Shown here: in pieces, positions 25,217 through 32,788 of the stretch
Numbering within the stretch: the first letter of the stretch is position 1
How the letters are laid out: each line of letters starts with the position of its first letter
NCBI GenBank assembly: GCA_027024225.1
Contig: JALVSR010000016.1
Span: 1 to 51,497 of the forward strand
DNA: 51,497 nt
Origin: Hyphomicrobiales bacterium
GTDB taxonomy: Bacteria; Pseudomonadota; Alphaproteobacteria; Rhizobiales; Aestuariivirgaceae
Reading direction: 5' to 3'
Program-made: the position numbers and the translations under genes
Notes under the pieces: model-generated
The model's database searches: none
What the model was told of the DNA's origin: nothing
Seen by the model: only the letters and a program-made list of their open reading frames with translations

Positions 25217-26746
25217 GTGGCGCGATCCGATGAAACATATTTGAGGCGGCTGCGGGCCGACCTTTCGCGCTGGGTGCGCGAAGGCCGTATTCCGCCGGAT
25301 CTTGCCGAGGAGCTCGCACGTGATGCCGGGGTGCATGCCCGGCAGAAGGATGTGCCCGAGGACCATGCCCCCGCAGCCATTCCGAGAACGGAAAAGGGGG
25401 CGAAACCACAAGCGGCGCCGGGCGCCAGGACCGCGCCCGCGCCACGGGAGCGCGGCAGCCACATGGTGGGCGCCATGTTCACGCTGGCGGGCGCGCTGCT
25501 GGCGGCGGGCTTGCTCAGCTTCGTGGCGGCCAACTGGGAGGAGATGAGTCGCCTTGCGCGGTTGGCGTGGGTATTGGGCGGACTGTGGGGCGCTGGCCTG
25601 TTGGCCGTATGGCTGCGGGAAAGGGCGAGCCCGCTGTATGCCGAGGGCATGTTCCTGCTGGCCGCGCTGGCCTTCGGCGGGGCCATGGCGCTGGTGGCGC
25701 AGATTTTCCACATCTCCGGCGACCTGCCGCAATTCCTCTTGACTTGGAGCATCGGCGCGCTGGCGCTGGGCGCGCTCATGGGGGCGGAAAAGGCCAGCGT
25801 GGCCGGCTTGCTTCTGGCTCTGGCCTGGAGCCTGGTGGTGCTGGGCGAAGGGCAGTCTTTCGAATTCCTGCTGATCAACCTGCTGGAGCGGCGGCATGGC
25901 GGCCCGCCATCTGGCTGGCACTGGCCGTTCCTGCTGCCATGGCTGGCGGCGGCGGCGCTGGCCATGGTGCATCGCTGGCGCTGGCTTGCGCGGATGGTGG
26001 CATTTTCCCTGCTGGTGTGGATCAGCGTCCACGCCTTGGTGATGATGGCCTGGTATCCGAGCCTCGCGGAGGGCATTTTCCGCGCGCTTCCCTTCATCGG
26101 ACTATTGACGGCGTTGAAGGGCGCGTGGCTGGTGCGTGATGGTCGAGAGGAGCTGCGCATTTTCGGCATTCCGGCCCTGTGGATGGGAACGCTGCATGCG
26201 TGGCTGTTTTCCCTGCTGATGGCCACGGGATGGGAAGCGAAAACCATACTTGGCGAGCTTCTGGGCGTGCGGCTGGAGCAGACTGGCGGCGAAGTTCTGG
26301 CGCATGCGGCTTTCGCCGCGCTGGTGCTGTTGGCGCTGGCGGGGGTGGCCATGCGGCGGTTGCGCTGGTGGGAGGTGTTGCCGCCGCTCGTCTTCGGCCT
26401 GTGGCAGTGGGGACTACCCTACTGGCCGGAGTTCCTGGTGTCGAAATGGGTGGCCGCGGGCCTGAGCCTGATGCTTTCCGTGTGGCTGATGGCGCTGGGG
26501 CTGGAGCACGAGCGCAAGGGCCTGTGGCGGCTGGGCCTGGTGCTGTTCGGGCTGGCGGTATTCTGGCTTTACGTGGTCACCATCGGTTCGCTGCTGGGCA
26601 CGGCGGGCTTTTTCCTGGGCGCGGGGCTGTTGCTGTTGGCGCTGGCGTTTGCCGGCTGGCGCTTCCTCGCCTGGCTGGAGCGGCGGCATGGTCGCGGCCA
26701 TGATGGCGGGAACGCCGGCGGCGTGCGAGGGGAGGGCGCGGCATGA
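25217..26746 (+). CDS. DUF2157 polytopic membrane protein
   Basis: A 509-residue inner-membrane protein. The soluble N-terminus (1-85) has the DUF2157-type LRRLRADLSRWVREGRIP helix and a Pro/Ala-rich linker. About twelve to fourteen hydrophobic helices follow, starting HMVGAMFTLAGALLAAGLLS and FVAANWEEMSRLARLAWVL, which are typical of DUF2157. The second half probably corresponds to the DUF4401-like part often encoded next to it. The start is a GTG at 25217 with a weak site. The stop overlaps the next gene by 4 bp (ATGA), so the pair is cotranslated. The function of the family is unknown; conserved pairing with GDYXXLXY proteins suggests one membrane complex. Confidence 0.8.
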   Translation: MARSDETYLRRLRADLSRWVREGRIPPDLAEELARDAGVHARQKDVPEDHAPAAIPRTEKGAKPQAAPGARTAPAPRERGSHMVGAMFTLAGALLAAGLLSFVAANWEEMSRLARLAWVLGGLWGAGLLAVWLRERASPLYAEGMFLLAALAFGGAMALVAQIFHISGDLPQFLLTWSIGALALGALMGAEKASVAGLLLALAWSLVVLGEGQSFEFLLINLLERRHGGPPSGWHWPFLLPWLAAAALAMVHRWRWLARMVAFSLLVWISVHALVMMAWYPSLAEGIFRALPFIGLLTALKGAWLVRDGREELRIFGIPALWMGTLHAWLFSLLMATGWEAKTILGELLGVRLEQTGGEVLAHAAFAALVLLALAGVAMRRLRWWEVLPPLVFGLWQWGLPYWPEFLVSKWVAAGLSLMLSVWLMALGLEHERKGLWRLGLVLFGLAVFWLYVVTIGSLLGTAGFFLGAGLLLLALAFAGWRFLAWLERRHGRGHDGGNAGGVRGEGAA

Positions 26747-27411
26747 TGACCACGCTGCGGCAGCTCTGGCGGCGGGTGGAGAGCATCTCGCCCTGGTGGC
26801 GCATGCTGCTGTTGCTGGGCGCCTTCACCTTCGTCATCGCGCTGATGATCTGGCAGCAGCAGCGGTTGCTGCGCACGGGGCGGGAGGTCATCGTGCCCAT
26901 GCGCCCGGTGGATCCGCGCGACCTGTTCCGCGGCCATTACGCACGGTTGAATTACGATTTCTCCCGCATCCGGATGAACGAGATTCGTGGGCTGGAAAAT
27001 ATCGGCGAGGATGCAATTCCGAAACTGCCGCTCATGGGCGGGATCTACATTGTGTTGAAGAAAGATCCGCACAACCCGCCCTTCTGGAGGTTCTCCCATG
27101 CGCAGCTGAAGCCCCCGCGGCAACTGGGCGAGGATGAAGTGTTCTTGGCCTGCGACATCGCCGGCCTGGGCTATGAATCCGTTGGCGTGAGATGCGGCAT
27201 CGAGCGGTTTTACGCGCCAAGGGAAAGGGCGTTGGCGCTGGAGCGTGAACTGCGCGGGCGCTGGCGTTTCGACAGCGAGCGGGGCCGCATGATGCCGGCG
27301 CCGGGCGTTCGGCCGCCCGGCGTCATCCTGCGGGTAAACGAGGCGGGCAAGGCGGCCATCGCCGGGCTGCAAGTCGACGGCAGGCGGATCATGGTGGACA
27401 GCCTGTTCTGA
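26743..27411 (+). CDS. GDYXXLXY-domain protein
   Basis: A 222-residue protein with one N-terminal membrane helix (about residues 20-37, MLLLLGAFTFVIALMIW) and a periplasmic domain. The family motif appears as GHYARLNY within PVDPRDLFRGHYARLNYDFS (about 56-75), with His replacing the usual Asp. The remaining domain contains VFLACDIAGLGYESVGVRCG (near 127) and RFYAPRERALALERELRG. It overlaps the DUF2157 gene by ATGA. Such proteins almost always accompany DUF2157/DUF4401 membrane proteins; the role is unknown. The transcript probably ends at the hairpin 27463-27495. Confidence 0.8.
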   Translation: MMTTLRQLWRRVESISPWWRMLLLLGAFTFVIALMIWQQQRLLRTGREVIVPMRPVDPRDLFRGHYARLNYDFSRIRMNEIRGLENIGEDAIPKLPLMGGIYIVLKKDPHNPPFWRFSHAQLKPPRQLGEDEVFLACDIAGLGYESVGVRCGIERFYAPRERALALERELRGRWRFDSERGRMMPAPGVRPPGVILRVNEAGKAAIAGLQVDGRRIMVDSLF

Positions 27412-27462
27412 CTTTCCATCCCGCGAAGTGCGATGCCGTCCATGTCCGGCGCCAGCACGAAA

Positions 27463-27495
27463 GATCCGGCCGCCCCGAAAGGGAGCGGCCGGATC
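27463..27495. terminator. Bidirectional terminator between GDYXXLXY gene and carD
   Basis: A perfect 11-bp stem: GATCCGGCCGC (27463-27473) pairs with GCGGCCGGATC (27485-27495). CCC/GGG can extend it around a GAAA tetraloop. ATGTTTCG follows on the plus strand and TTTCGTG on the minus strand. It lies between the stops of two convergent genes. Confidence 0.75.
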
Positions 27496-27523
27496 ATGTT
27501 TCGCAAGGCAATGAACGGGCGTG

Positions 27524-28063
27524 TCAAGCCGCCTTGGCCGACTTCTTGCGGGCCTTGGACAGCACCTCGCGGATTTCCTCGGTGGCCTGGGTCTCACTCA
27601 CCTTCTTGACCGCCGAAACCTCGCGCGCGAGCCTGTCCAGCGCCGCCTCGAACAGCTGACGCTCGGAATAGGACTGCTCGGGCTGATCGTCGGGCCGGTA
27701 AAGGTCGCGCACCACCTCGGCCACGAAAATGATGTCGCCGGAGTTGATCTTGGCTTCATACTCCTGCGCCCGGCGCGACCACATGGCGCGACGGATCTTC
27801 GGCTTGCCGCGCAGCACCTTCATCACTTCGTCCAGGATATCCTTGCCGGAAAGCTTGCGCATGCCGATCTGTTCGCACTTGTTGGTGGGCACGCGCAGGC
27901 GCATCTTCTCTTTTTCGAAGTCGATGACATACAGCTCCAGCTCCATGCCGGCGATTTCCTCCGTCTCCACCGCCACGATCTTGCCCACGCCGTGTGCGGG
28001 ATAGACGATGAATTCGCCCGGCTTGAACGAAAGTGCCTTTTTCGAACCTTTCTTGCTGGCCAT
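27524..28063 (-). CDS. carD: CarD/CdnL-family RNA polymerase-binding regulator
   Basis: A 179-residue cytoplasmic protein. The N-terminal RNAP-interacting Tudor-like domain is clear: FKPGEFIVYPAHGVGKIVAV (about residues 13-32) and KMRLRVPTNK (near 53). A helical C-terminal domain follows with the conserved LRGKPKIRRAMWSRRAQEYE (about 84-103), including the tryptophan that contacts promoter DNA. CdnL-type proteins stabilise open complexes and support rRNA, growth and stress transcription. Start: the ATG at 28063 gives MASKKGSKK and follows AGAGGGCG; the long upstream extension lacks family similarity and is non-coding. A CtrA-like promoter and a terminator lie 200-290 bp upstream and may control it. 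Confidence 0.95.
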   Translation of the reverse strand: MASKKGSKKALSFKPGEFIVYPAHGVGKIVAVETEEIAGMELELYVIDFEKEKMRLRVPTNKCEQIGMRKLSGKDILDEVMKVLRGKPKIRRAMWSRRAQEYEAKINSGDIIFVAEVVRDLYRPDDQPEQSYSERQLFEAALDRLAREVSAVKKVSETQATEEIREVLSKARKKSAKAA

Positions 28064-28256
28064 GGTGTTGATCGCCCTCTTGAGTTTCGAGGCGCATGCC
28101 GTCCGTTTTAGGTGGGCGGCCTTGCGCGGGTTGCAGGTACAGGTTGGCTCCCGAAAAAAAACCGGCTTGCATTCGCCCGCCATGCCCTTATTCTGTTGAC
28201 AGGGAGACAGGCCGACGCTTGCTCGAACGGGTATTGAGCGGCATGAGCCGGCGCCA

Positions 28257-28289
28257 GAAAAACCCGGGCTTCGAGAGATGGAAGCCCGG
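28257..28289 (-). terminator. Intrinsic terminator in the carD leader region
   Basis: Read on the minus strand, CCGGGCTTC (complement of 28281-28289) pairs perfectly with GAAGCCCGG (complement of 28264-28272) around an 8-nt loop and is followed at once by GTTTTTC (28257-28263). This is a textbook Rho-independent terminator. It faces carD, which starts 194 bp further on, and lies only about 30 bp after a candidate promoter. Its upstream flank, GGAAAC...GTTTCC, can form another hairpin that overlaps the first two bases of the terminator stem. Confidence 0.75.
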
Positions 28290-28324
28290 AAACTGTTGGC
28301 GCGCATGCCCTGTTTCCATCTTCC

Positions 28325-28352
28325 CTTATACCACGAATTAACCTCTGATTAA
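28325..28352 (-). promoter_or_regulatory. Candidate CtrA-controlled promoter
   Basis: TTAA-CCTCTGA-TTAA at 28338-28352 matches the CtrA full site (TTAA-N7-TTAA) exactly on both halves. On the minus strand a TATAAG -10-like hexamer (28325-28330) lies 17 bp from a hexamer overlapping the site, so the CtrA box would cover the -35 region, as in known CtrA-activated promoters. Transcription would start near 28318 and run toward carD. Confidence 0.5.
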
Positions 28353-28684
28353 AGGTTCGCGCGGGCGCAACACTCTTCCGCCACGGCGGAATTTCAACAA
28401 AAGGTTAACGCACCCCTGAACGGGCGGCCGTCAATTCAAGCAGAATTTTGATCAAATGCGACATGGGGGCGCCCGCGCGGATCAGGCTTTCGCCCGCGGC
28501 CGAATGGCCGGCGCGGGGCCAATGCAAAGATGCATGAAAAAGCGGCTGCCGCCTTGCCCACCCGCCAGAGCTTCCGAATCGTCGAGAATGGGGCTTGAGC
28601 GGGGTGGGGGCTTGCATGGTTGGCGCTGGTTCTTGCGCCGGTCAGCGACGCCTTGCTCCGCTTGGCCCTTTACGCGCTCCGGCA

Positions 28685-29317
28685 TCAGATATCCCGCTGC
28701 ACCCGCAACTCCATCCGTCGACAGCGCTTTTCCCATTCCTCCCAGAGGGGCGCGATGGTCTTCAGCCGCCGGCATGCCTTGAGGGCTTCCCGCCAGCGTT
28801 TTTCCGCCCGCAGGATATGGATGCGCAGGACGAGGGCGGGAAAATAACCGGGGCTTCGCTTCAGCAGCCCGTCCAGCACCGCCAGGGCCGCCTCATGCCG
28901 GCCCAGTTGCCAGAGGAAATATGCCCGGCGGAAATGGGCGTCTTCATATTCCGGCCAGCGCTTCGCCACCATGTCATACAGCTGCCGCGCGGTGCCGATC
29001 AGCCCGTCGGCCTGGGCGCGCGCAGCTTCCTTCAGCAGGGCCTGGGCGCTGGCCGGGCCGCTCGCCGTCCAGGCCCGCATCAGTCTTTCGCGCAAGGCCT
29101 TGGCACGAGCGGGGTCGCGGGCCGTTTTCAGCTTCTCCAGCAGCGCCTTTATGGTCGCCTTGCCATGCTCGCGCAACGGATCGGTCTGCTCCCGCACCTC
29201 CGTGGCGGCCGCGCCGGCCGGTGCGCCCGGCTCTTGCGCCGCGTGTGCGTCCGGGCCGGCCCACAGCGTGAGCGTGGCGAATATGGCGAATGGCGCGAGC
29301 AAACGCCTGGAAGTCAT
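28685..29317 (-). CDS. Secreted TPR-type protein
   Basis: A 210-residue protein with a signal peptide (RLLAPFAIFATLTLWAG, cleavage likely after AHA near residue 26). The mature part is helical. The second half carries tetratricopeptide-like pairs: LIGTARQLYDMVAKRWPEYE, DAHFRRAYFLWQLGRHEAAL and LVLRIHILRAEKRWREALKA (about residues 105-195). Periplasmic TPR proteins usually scaffold envelope complexes. The start at 29317 has a weak site. It lies downstream of tRNA-Gly, separated by that RNA's terminator. No specific partner is evident. Confidence 0.7.
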   Translation of the reverse strand: MTSRRLLAPFAIFATLTLWAGPDAHAAQEPGAPAGAAATEVREQTDPLREHGKATIKALLEKLKTARDPARAKALRERLMRAWTASGPASAQALLKEAARAQADGLIGTARQLYDMVAKRWPEYEDAHFRRAYFLWQLGRHEAALAVLDGLLKRSPGYFPALVLRIHILRAEKRWREALKACRRLKTIAPLWEEWEKRCRRMELRVQRDI

Positions 29318-29488
29318 GGCCGCTGGATCCCGTTGAAAACCGATTTTCGTGCCGGCGGCCTGAAAAATAGCATGGATGCTCGCCCACGCGTCATGAAAAA
29401 GCGGCCATGCATGCGAAAGTGGCGACGGAAACGAGAGCGTTCAAAAAAGGAAGCGCTCCAGAGGCGAAGACGGCCGGCAGATGAAATG

Positions 29489-29523
29489 AAAAAGGGCGCC
29501 GAAGACAACTGGTCAGCGCCCTT
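29489..29523 (-). terminator. Terminator of tRNA-Gly
   Basis: On the minus strand AAGGGCGC (complement of 29516-29523) pairs perfectly with GCGCCCTT (complement of 29492-29499), and the T run continues (five A on the plus strand at 29489-29493). It begins 22 nt after the encoded CCA of the tRNA. Confidence 0.75.
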
Positions 29524-29544
29524 CGCGTGAAATTTCCTAATGAA

Positions 29545-29619
29545 TGGAGCGGGCGATGAGATTCGAACTCACGACCCCAACCTTGGCAAGGTTGTGCTCT
29601 ACCCCTGAGCTACGCCCGC
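29545..29619 (-). tRNA. tRNA-Gly (anticodon GCC)
   Basis: A 75-nt gene including encoded CCA. The acceptor stem GCGGGCG (29613-29619) pairs with CGCCCGC (29549-29555), with discriminator T then CCA (29545-29547). The D arm AGCTCAGGGGTAGAGC, the anticodon stem ACCTT/AAGGT with loop TTGCCAA (anticodon GCC), and the T loop GTTCGAATC are all canonical. Confidence 0.97.
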
Positions 29620-29679
29620 TCATGAATATCCAGCCTTCAGGTCCGCTGCATTTCCGCGTGGCCTTCCGGCTGGCGCCCT

Positions 29680-29710
29680 GTTATATGGCGCAAAGTGATG
29701 TGCATTTCAA
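29680..29710 (-). promoter_or_regulatory. Candidate promoter of tRNA-Gly
   Basis: On the minus strand TTGAAA (complement of 29705-29710) is followed 17 bp later by CATATA (or 19 bp later by TATAAC, 29680-29685). The spacing and the position about 60 bp before the tRNA 5' end fit a sigma-70-type promoter. Confidence 0.4.
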
Positions 29711-29727
29711 GAGGGTTTTGCAACATC

Positions 29728-30237
29728 ATGAGCGAACATGCCGATTTGCCGGTCGAGGCCAAGCAACTCCTTGAATATTTGCGAGAGTTGGGAATAGAAA
29801 CGCACACGCGCCAGCATCCGCCGGCCTATACGGTGGAAGATGCGAAGGAATTGCGCGGCCTCATTCCCGGCGGACATACCAAGAATCTTTTCCTCAAGGA
29901 CAAGAAAGGCAAATTGTGGCTGGTGGTGGCGCTGGAAGATGCGAAGGTGGACCTGAAGAGGCTGCCAGCGCGAATCGGTTCGGCCCGGCTTTCCTTCGGC
30001 AAGGCGGAGCTGCTGGAAGAGGTGCTGGGGGTGAAGCCCGGCTCGGTGACGCCTTTCGCGTTGATGAATGATCGCGAGGGCCGGGTGAGCGTGGTGCTGG
30101 ACGCGCGCATGATGGAGCACGAGGTGCTGAACTTCCATCCGCTGGTGAACACCGCCACCACCACCATTTCCCGCGAGGACTTCCTGAAATTCCTGCGCGC
30201 CACCGGGCACGAGCCGCTGATTGTGGACGTGTCCTGA
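29728..30237 (+). CDS. prdX: YbaK/PrdX-type aminoacyl-tRNA deacylase
   Basis: A 169-residue stand-alone editing-domain protein. The YbaK/ProX fold is shown by HPPAYTVEDAKELRG (about residues 31-45), GGHTKNLFLKDKKGKLWLVV (about 51-70), VKPGSVTPFALMND (about 106-119) and NFHPLVNTATTTIS near 145. Stand-alone members hydrolyse mischarged tRNA-Pro (Ala-tRNA-Pro), preventing mistranslation. The length is typical for the PrdX/ProXp-ala branch. The ATG at 29728 has GAGGG 11 nt upstream. It is transcribed divergently from tRNA-Gly with about 108 bp between. The exact tRNA substrate is family knowledge. Confidence 0.88.
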   Translation: MSEHADLPVEAKQLLEYLRELGIETHTRQHPPAYTVEDAKELRGLIPGGHTKNLFLKDKKGKLWLVVALEDAKVDLKRLPARIGSARLSFGKAELLEEVLGVKPGSVTPFALMNDREGRVSVVLDARMMEHEVLNFHPLVNTATTTISREDFLKFLRATGHEPLIVDVS

Positions 30238-30283
30238 GCCTGCGCGCAGGCGCGTAAAAAAGGTGGGAAAAGGGTGGAAAACC

Positions 30284-30439
30284 TGTGGATAACCTGTGGA
30301 AATCATGGTGGAGAACTCGTGGGAAGACCCAGGGAAAACCGGTTCGCGGAATGGTGGAGGAACGCAGGAACAACCTGTGGGCCAGGCTGTTAATTACGGC
30401 GTGAGGAAGCTGTGGCGTAAAGGTGAAAAACGTGGATAA
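30284..30439 (+). promoter_or_regulatory. Cluster of DnaA-box-like sequences upstream of coaBC
   Basis: The 253-bp gap before coaBC contains a perfect DnaA box, TGTGGATAA (30284-30292), in the context CCTGTGGATAACCTGTGG. A two-mismatch copy TGTGGAAAT follows (30295-30303), and a one-mismatch copy CGTGGATAA lies at 30431-30439, all in one orientation, with weaker GGTGGAAAA and TGTGGGCCA between. The region is less GC-rich than its flanks and rich in GTGGAA-like steps. It could be a DnaA-regulated promoter, a titration site or part of an origin. Confidence 0.5.
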
Positions 30440-30490
30440 TTCACCCGTTCGCTCCGATCCTCGCACCCCGTGAAAATGCAGGGCTGCCCC

Positions 30491-31708
30491 ATGCAAAAAA
30501 AGCCAACGACCGTGGTGCTCATCATCACCGGCGGCATCGCCGCCTATCGCGCGCTGGAGCTCATCCGCCTGCTGCGCAAGGAGGGCTTTCGTGTGCGGCC
30601 GGTGCTGACGAAGGGGGCCAGGGCCTTCATCACGCCGCTTTCCGCCGCCGCGCTGGCGGGAGAGAAGGCGCACGCGGAGCTTTTTTCCCTCACCGACGAA
30701 ACGGAAATGGGCCACATTCGCCTGGCGCGCGAGGCGGACGCGGTGGTGGTGGCGCCGGCGACGGCCGATTTCATGGCCAAGGCTGCGCATGGGCTGGCCG
30801 ATGACCTGGCCAGCACGCTGCTGCTGGCCACCACGGCGCCGGTGCTCATGGCGCCCGCCATGAACCCGCGCATGTGGACGCACCCGGCCACGCGGCGCAA
30901 TACGGCGCAGTTGCGCGCCGATGGGGTGGAGATCATCGGCCCCGAAAGCGGCGAGGTAGCCTGTGGTGAAGAAGGCGAAGGCCGCATGGCGGAGCCGGCC
31001 GAAATCCTCGCCCGCGTGCTGGCGCTGATACAGGGGCGCTCCGCCGAGTTGCCGCTGTCCGGCAAGCGGGTGCTGATCACCGCCGGGCCCACGCACGAGC
31101 CCATAGACCCGGTGCGCGTGTTGGCCAATCGCTCTTCCGGGCGCATGGGGTATGCGCTGGCCGAGGCGGCGCGGGAGAAGGGGGCGGAGGTGGTGCTCGT
31201 CTCCGGGCCCGTGGCGCTTTCCGCGCCGGCGGGCGTGGATGTGCGGCGCGTGGAAACGGCGGAAGAAATGCTGCGCGCGGTCAGGCAGGCGCTGGCGGAA
31301 GCACCGGTGGACATCGGCATCTTTACCGCCGCGGTGGCCGACTGGCGGGTGAAGAACGCAAGCGCCTCCAAGATAAAGAAGGGGCCCGAAGGCCCCCCGG
31401 TGCTGGAGCTGGAGGAAAACCCGGACATCCTGGCCACTATCGCCCAGGCGCGGGCGGGCAGGCCAAAGCTGGTGGTGGGGTTCGCCGCCGAGACGGAAAA
31501 CATCGCCCGCAATGCCCGCGCCAAGCTGAAGCGCAAGGGAGCGGATATCATCGTGGCCAACGATGTTTCCGAAAAAACCGGCATCCTGGGCGGAGACGAA
31601 ACGGAGCTGCTGGTCATCTCCCGCACGGGTGAGGAAACGCGCCTGCCGCGCCAGTCCAAGCGGGCCGCCGCGCGCGCCCTGTTGGACCTGTTGAGCCGGC
31701 ATCCGTGA
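30491..31708 (+). CDS. coaBC: Bifunctional phosphopantothenoylcysteine synthetase/decarboxylase
   Basis: A 405-residue cytoplasmic enzyme for two steps of coenzyme A synthesis: CTP-dependent joining of 4'-phosphopantothenate and cysteine (CoaB) and FMN-dependent decarboxylation (CoaC). The N-terminal CoaC half shows the flavin loop ITGGIAAYR (12-20), catalytic His75, PAMNPRMW (122-129) and Cys158 in CGEEGEGRMAEP. The CoaB half starts near 185 (RVLITAGPTHEPIDPVR, NRSSGRMGYALA) and has the lysine motif SKIKKGPEG. The ATG at 30491 is chosen as the canonical N-terminus; alternatives at 30470 and 30476 exist and the ribosome site is weak. DnaA-like boxes lie upstream. Confidence 0.97.
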   Translation: MQKKPTTVVLIITGGIAAYRALELIRLLRKEGFRVRPVLTKGARAFITPLSAAALAGEKAHAELFSLTDETEMGHIRLAREADAVVVAPATADFMAKAAHGLADDLASTLLLATTAPVLMAPAMNPRMWTHPATRRNTAQLRADGVEIIGPESGEVACGEEGEGRMAEPAEILARVLALIQGRSAELPLSGKRVLITAGPTHEPIDPVRVLANRSSGRMGYALAEAAREKGAEVVLVSGPVALSAPAGVDVRRVETAEEMLRAVRQALAEAPVDIGIFTAAVADWRVKNASASKIKKGPEGPPVLELEENPDILATIAQARAGRPKLVVGFAAETENIARNARAKLKRKGADIIVANDVSEKTGILGGDETELLVISRTGEETRLPRQSKRAAARALLDLLSRHP

Positions 31709-31896
31709 AACAACATCGATGACGGTCATGTCACGGCCCGGCCGGCGCGCACGCCCTTTTCCACAGGGATGGAAAGTCTGCACAAGCCTGTGCGTAACCT
31801 TGCCTTTCGTCTTTTGCCGGCGGCGCCCTTGCGGCACTCTTCCGTGGTATCCTTGAGCACGAAGGTGATTCGCCAAGCATGGAGAGCCGCGGGAAC

Positions 31897-32637
31897 ATGA
31901 GCGGAGCGGACACACTGGACGATATGCAGCAGCTGCTCGCCTCCATTCGCGAGGCGATCCACCATGCGCACGAGGAAACGCGCGTGGCGCAACAGGCCCT
32001 GCGGGCCGAGGCGCCCTCCGGTCTCGCCGAGGAGAATTTCGCCCACGCCGGGACGGTTGCCGCCGCTTCCGTTGCTGCTGCTACTGATGATGACGGTTCG
32101 CGCGGCGGGGCTGGCGGCAGCGGCGGGGAATCCGCGCGCTCCGGCTCCGGCCCGCATCATCCGGCGGCGACCGGGCTGTTCGCCGAAGAAGGACCAACCG
32201 CTGACAAGGCCTCCGCCAGCCACCGCACCCCCCGTCGCGAACCGTCGCCGCGGGCCTCCGCCGTGGTCATGCCTCTTTATCCCGCCGCCGATGCCGGGCA
32301 GCCATCCGCGCCCGGCGCCCCGGCCGCGGGCGCTTCCGCAGAAGGGCGGCGCACCCCCGGTGCGTCGCATCTGCCTCCGAAGGTGCAGGCACGCGTGAAG
32401 AGCGCCATGGCGCGGCTGGAGCGCATCGAGGCCGCACGCCGGGCGCTGGGTGGCGAGGAAGCCCTGCGCCAACTGGTGGCGGATCTTGTCGAACCGCTGC
32501 TGAAGGAATGGCTGGAGGAAAACCTGGCCGAAATCGTGGAGCGGCGCGTGGCGCAAGAGATCGCGCGCATCACCGGCCTCGAGGCGCCGGCCACCGGCTC
32601 CCGCTCTCGCCCGCGCTCCCGCTCCGGCGCCGGATGA
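31897..32637 (+). CDS. popZ: Polar organising protein PopZ (DUF2497)
   Basis: A 246-residue protein. The N-terminal client-binding helix reads DTLDDMQQLLASIREAI (about residues 5-21). A long low-complexity Ala/Gly/Ser/Pro-rich middle follows (about 40-155). The C-terminal oligomerisation region EALRQLVADLVEPLLKEWLE plus NLAEIVERRVAQEIARI (about 193-229) is the DUF2497 signature. PopZ forms a microdomain at cell poles that anchors ParB-parS and kinases. Its position immediately upstream of valS matches Caulobacter and relatives. An alternative ATG at 31879 adds six residues. The tail is short and Ser/Arg-rich. Oddity: the linker is not the strongly acidic Pro-rich spacer known from Caulobacter. 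Confidence 0.88.
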   Translation: MSGADTLDDMQQLLASIREAIHHAHEETRVAQQALRAEAPSGLAEENFAHAGTVAAASVAAATDDDGSRGGAGGSGGESARSGSGPHHPAATGLFAEEGPTADKASASHRTPRREPSPRASAVVMPLYPAADAGQPSAPGAPAAGASAEGRRTPGASHLPPKVQARVKSAMARLERIEAARRALGGEEALRQLVADLVEPLLKEWLEENLAEIVERRVAQEIARITGLEAPATGSRSRPRSRSGAG

Positions 32638-32719
32638 TTCCCACACCAAAGGGCGGGGCAGGCTGCCCGCGGCCTCTTGCGCCACCTTCATCACTGGTGT
32701 TTATACACAAGCCAACCGT

Positions 32720-32745
32720 GCGCGCGTGATTCCGCGCGCCTTTTC
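32720..32745 (+). terminator. Terminator between popZ and valS
   Basis: A perfect 7-bp stem GCGCGCG (32720-32726) with CGCGCGC (32733-32739) around TGATTC, followed by CTTTTCG. It sits 83 bp after the popZ stop. A DnaA-box consensus TTATACACA lies just before it at 32701-32709. Confidence 0.6.
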
Positions 32746-32788
32746 GTCATGAATCACCGGGTTTCCGGCACAAGGGGCAGGGCAGGGA

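Larger units (their letters stand above)
28064..28684. other. Long intergenic region upstream of carD
   Basis: A 621-bp gap, unusually long for this window. From carD outward: an A8 tract (about 28154-28161) near a weak stem; an intrinsic terminator on the minus strand (28257-28289); a candidate minus-strand promoter with a CtrA-like box (28325-28352); a GTTAAC half-site (28404-28409); a 10-bp palindrome TTTGATCAAA (28447-28456). From 28460 to 28684 I see no gene, RNA signature or repeat. The ferredoxin gene that often neighbours carD in this class is absent. Confidence 0.5.

Noticed and set aside
28196-28318. Possible 6S RNA in the long structured region before carD
   Set aside because: Nested pairing exists, but the length and bubble layout do not fit 6S, and the inner stem with T-run is better read as a terminator.
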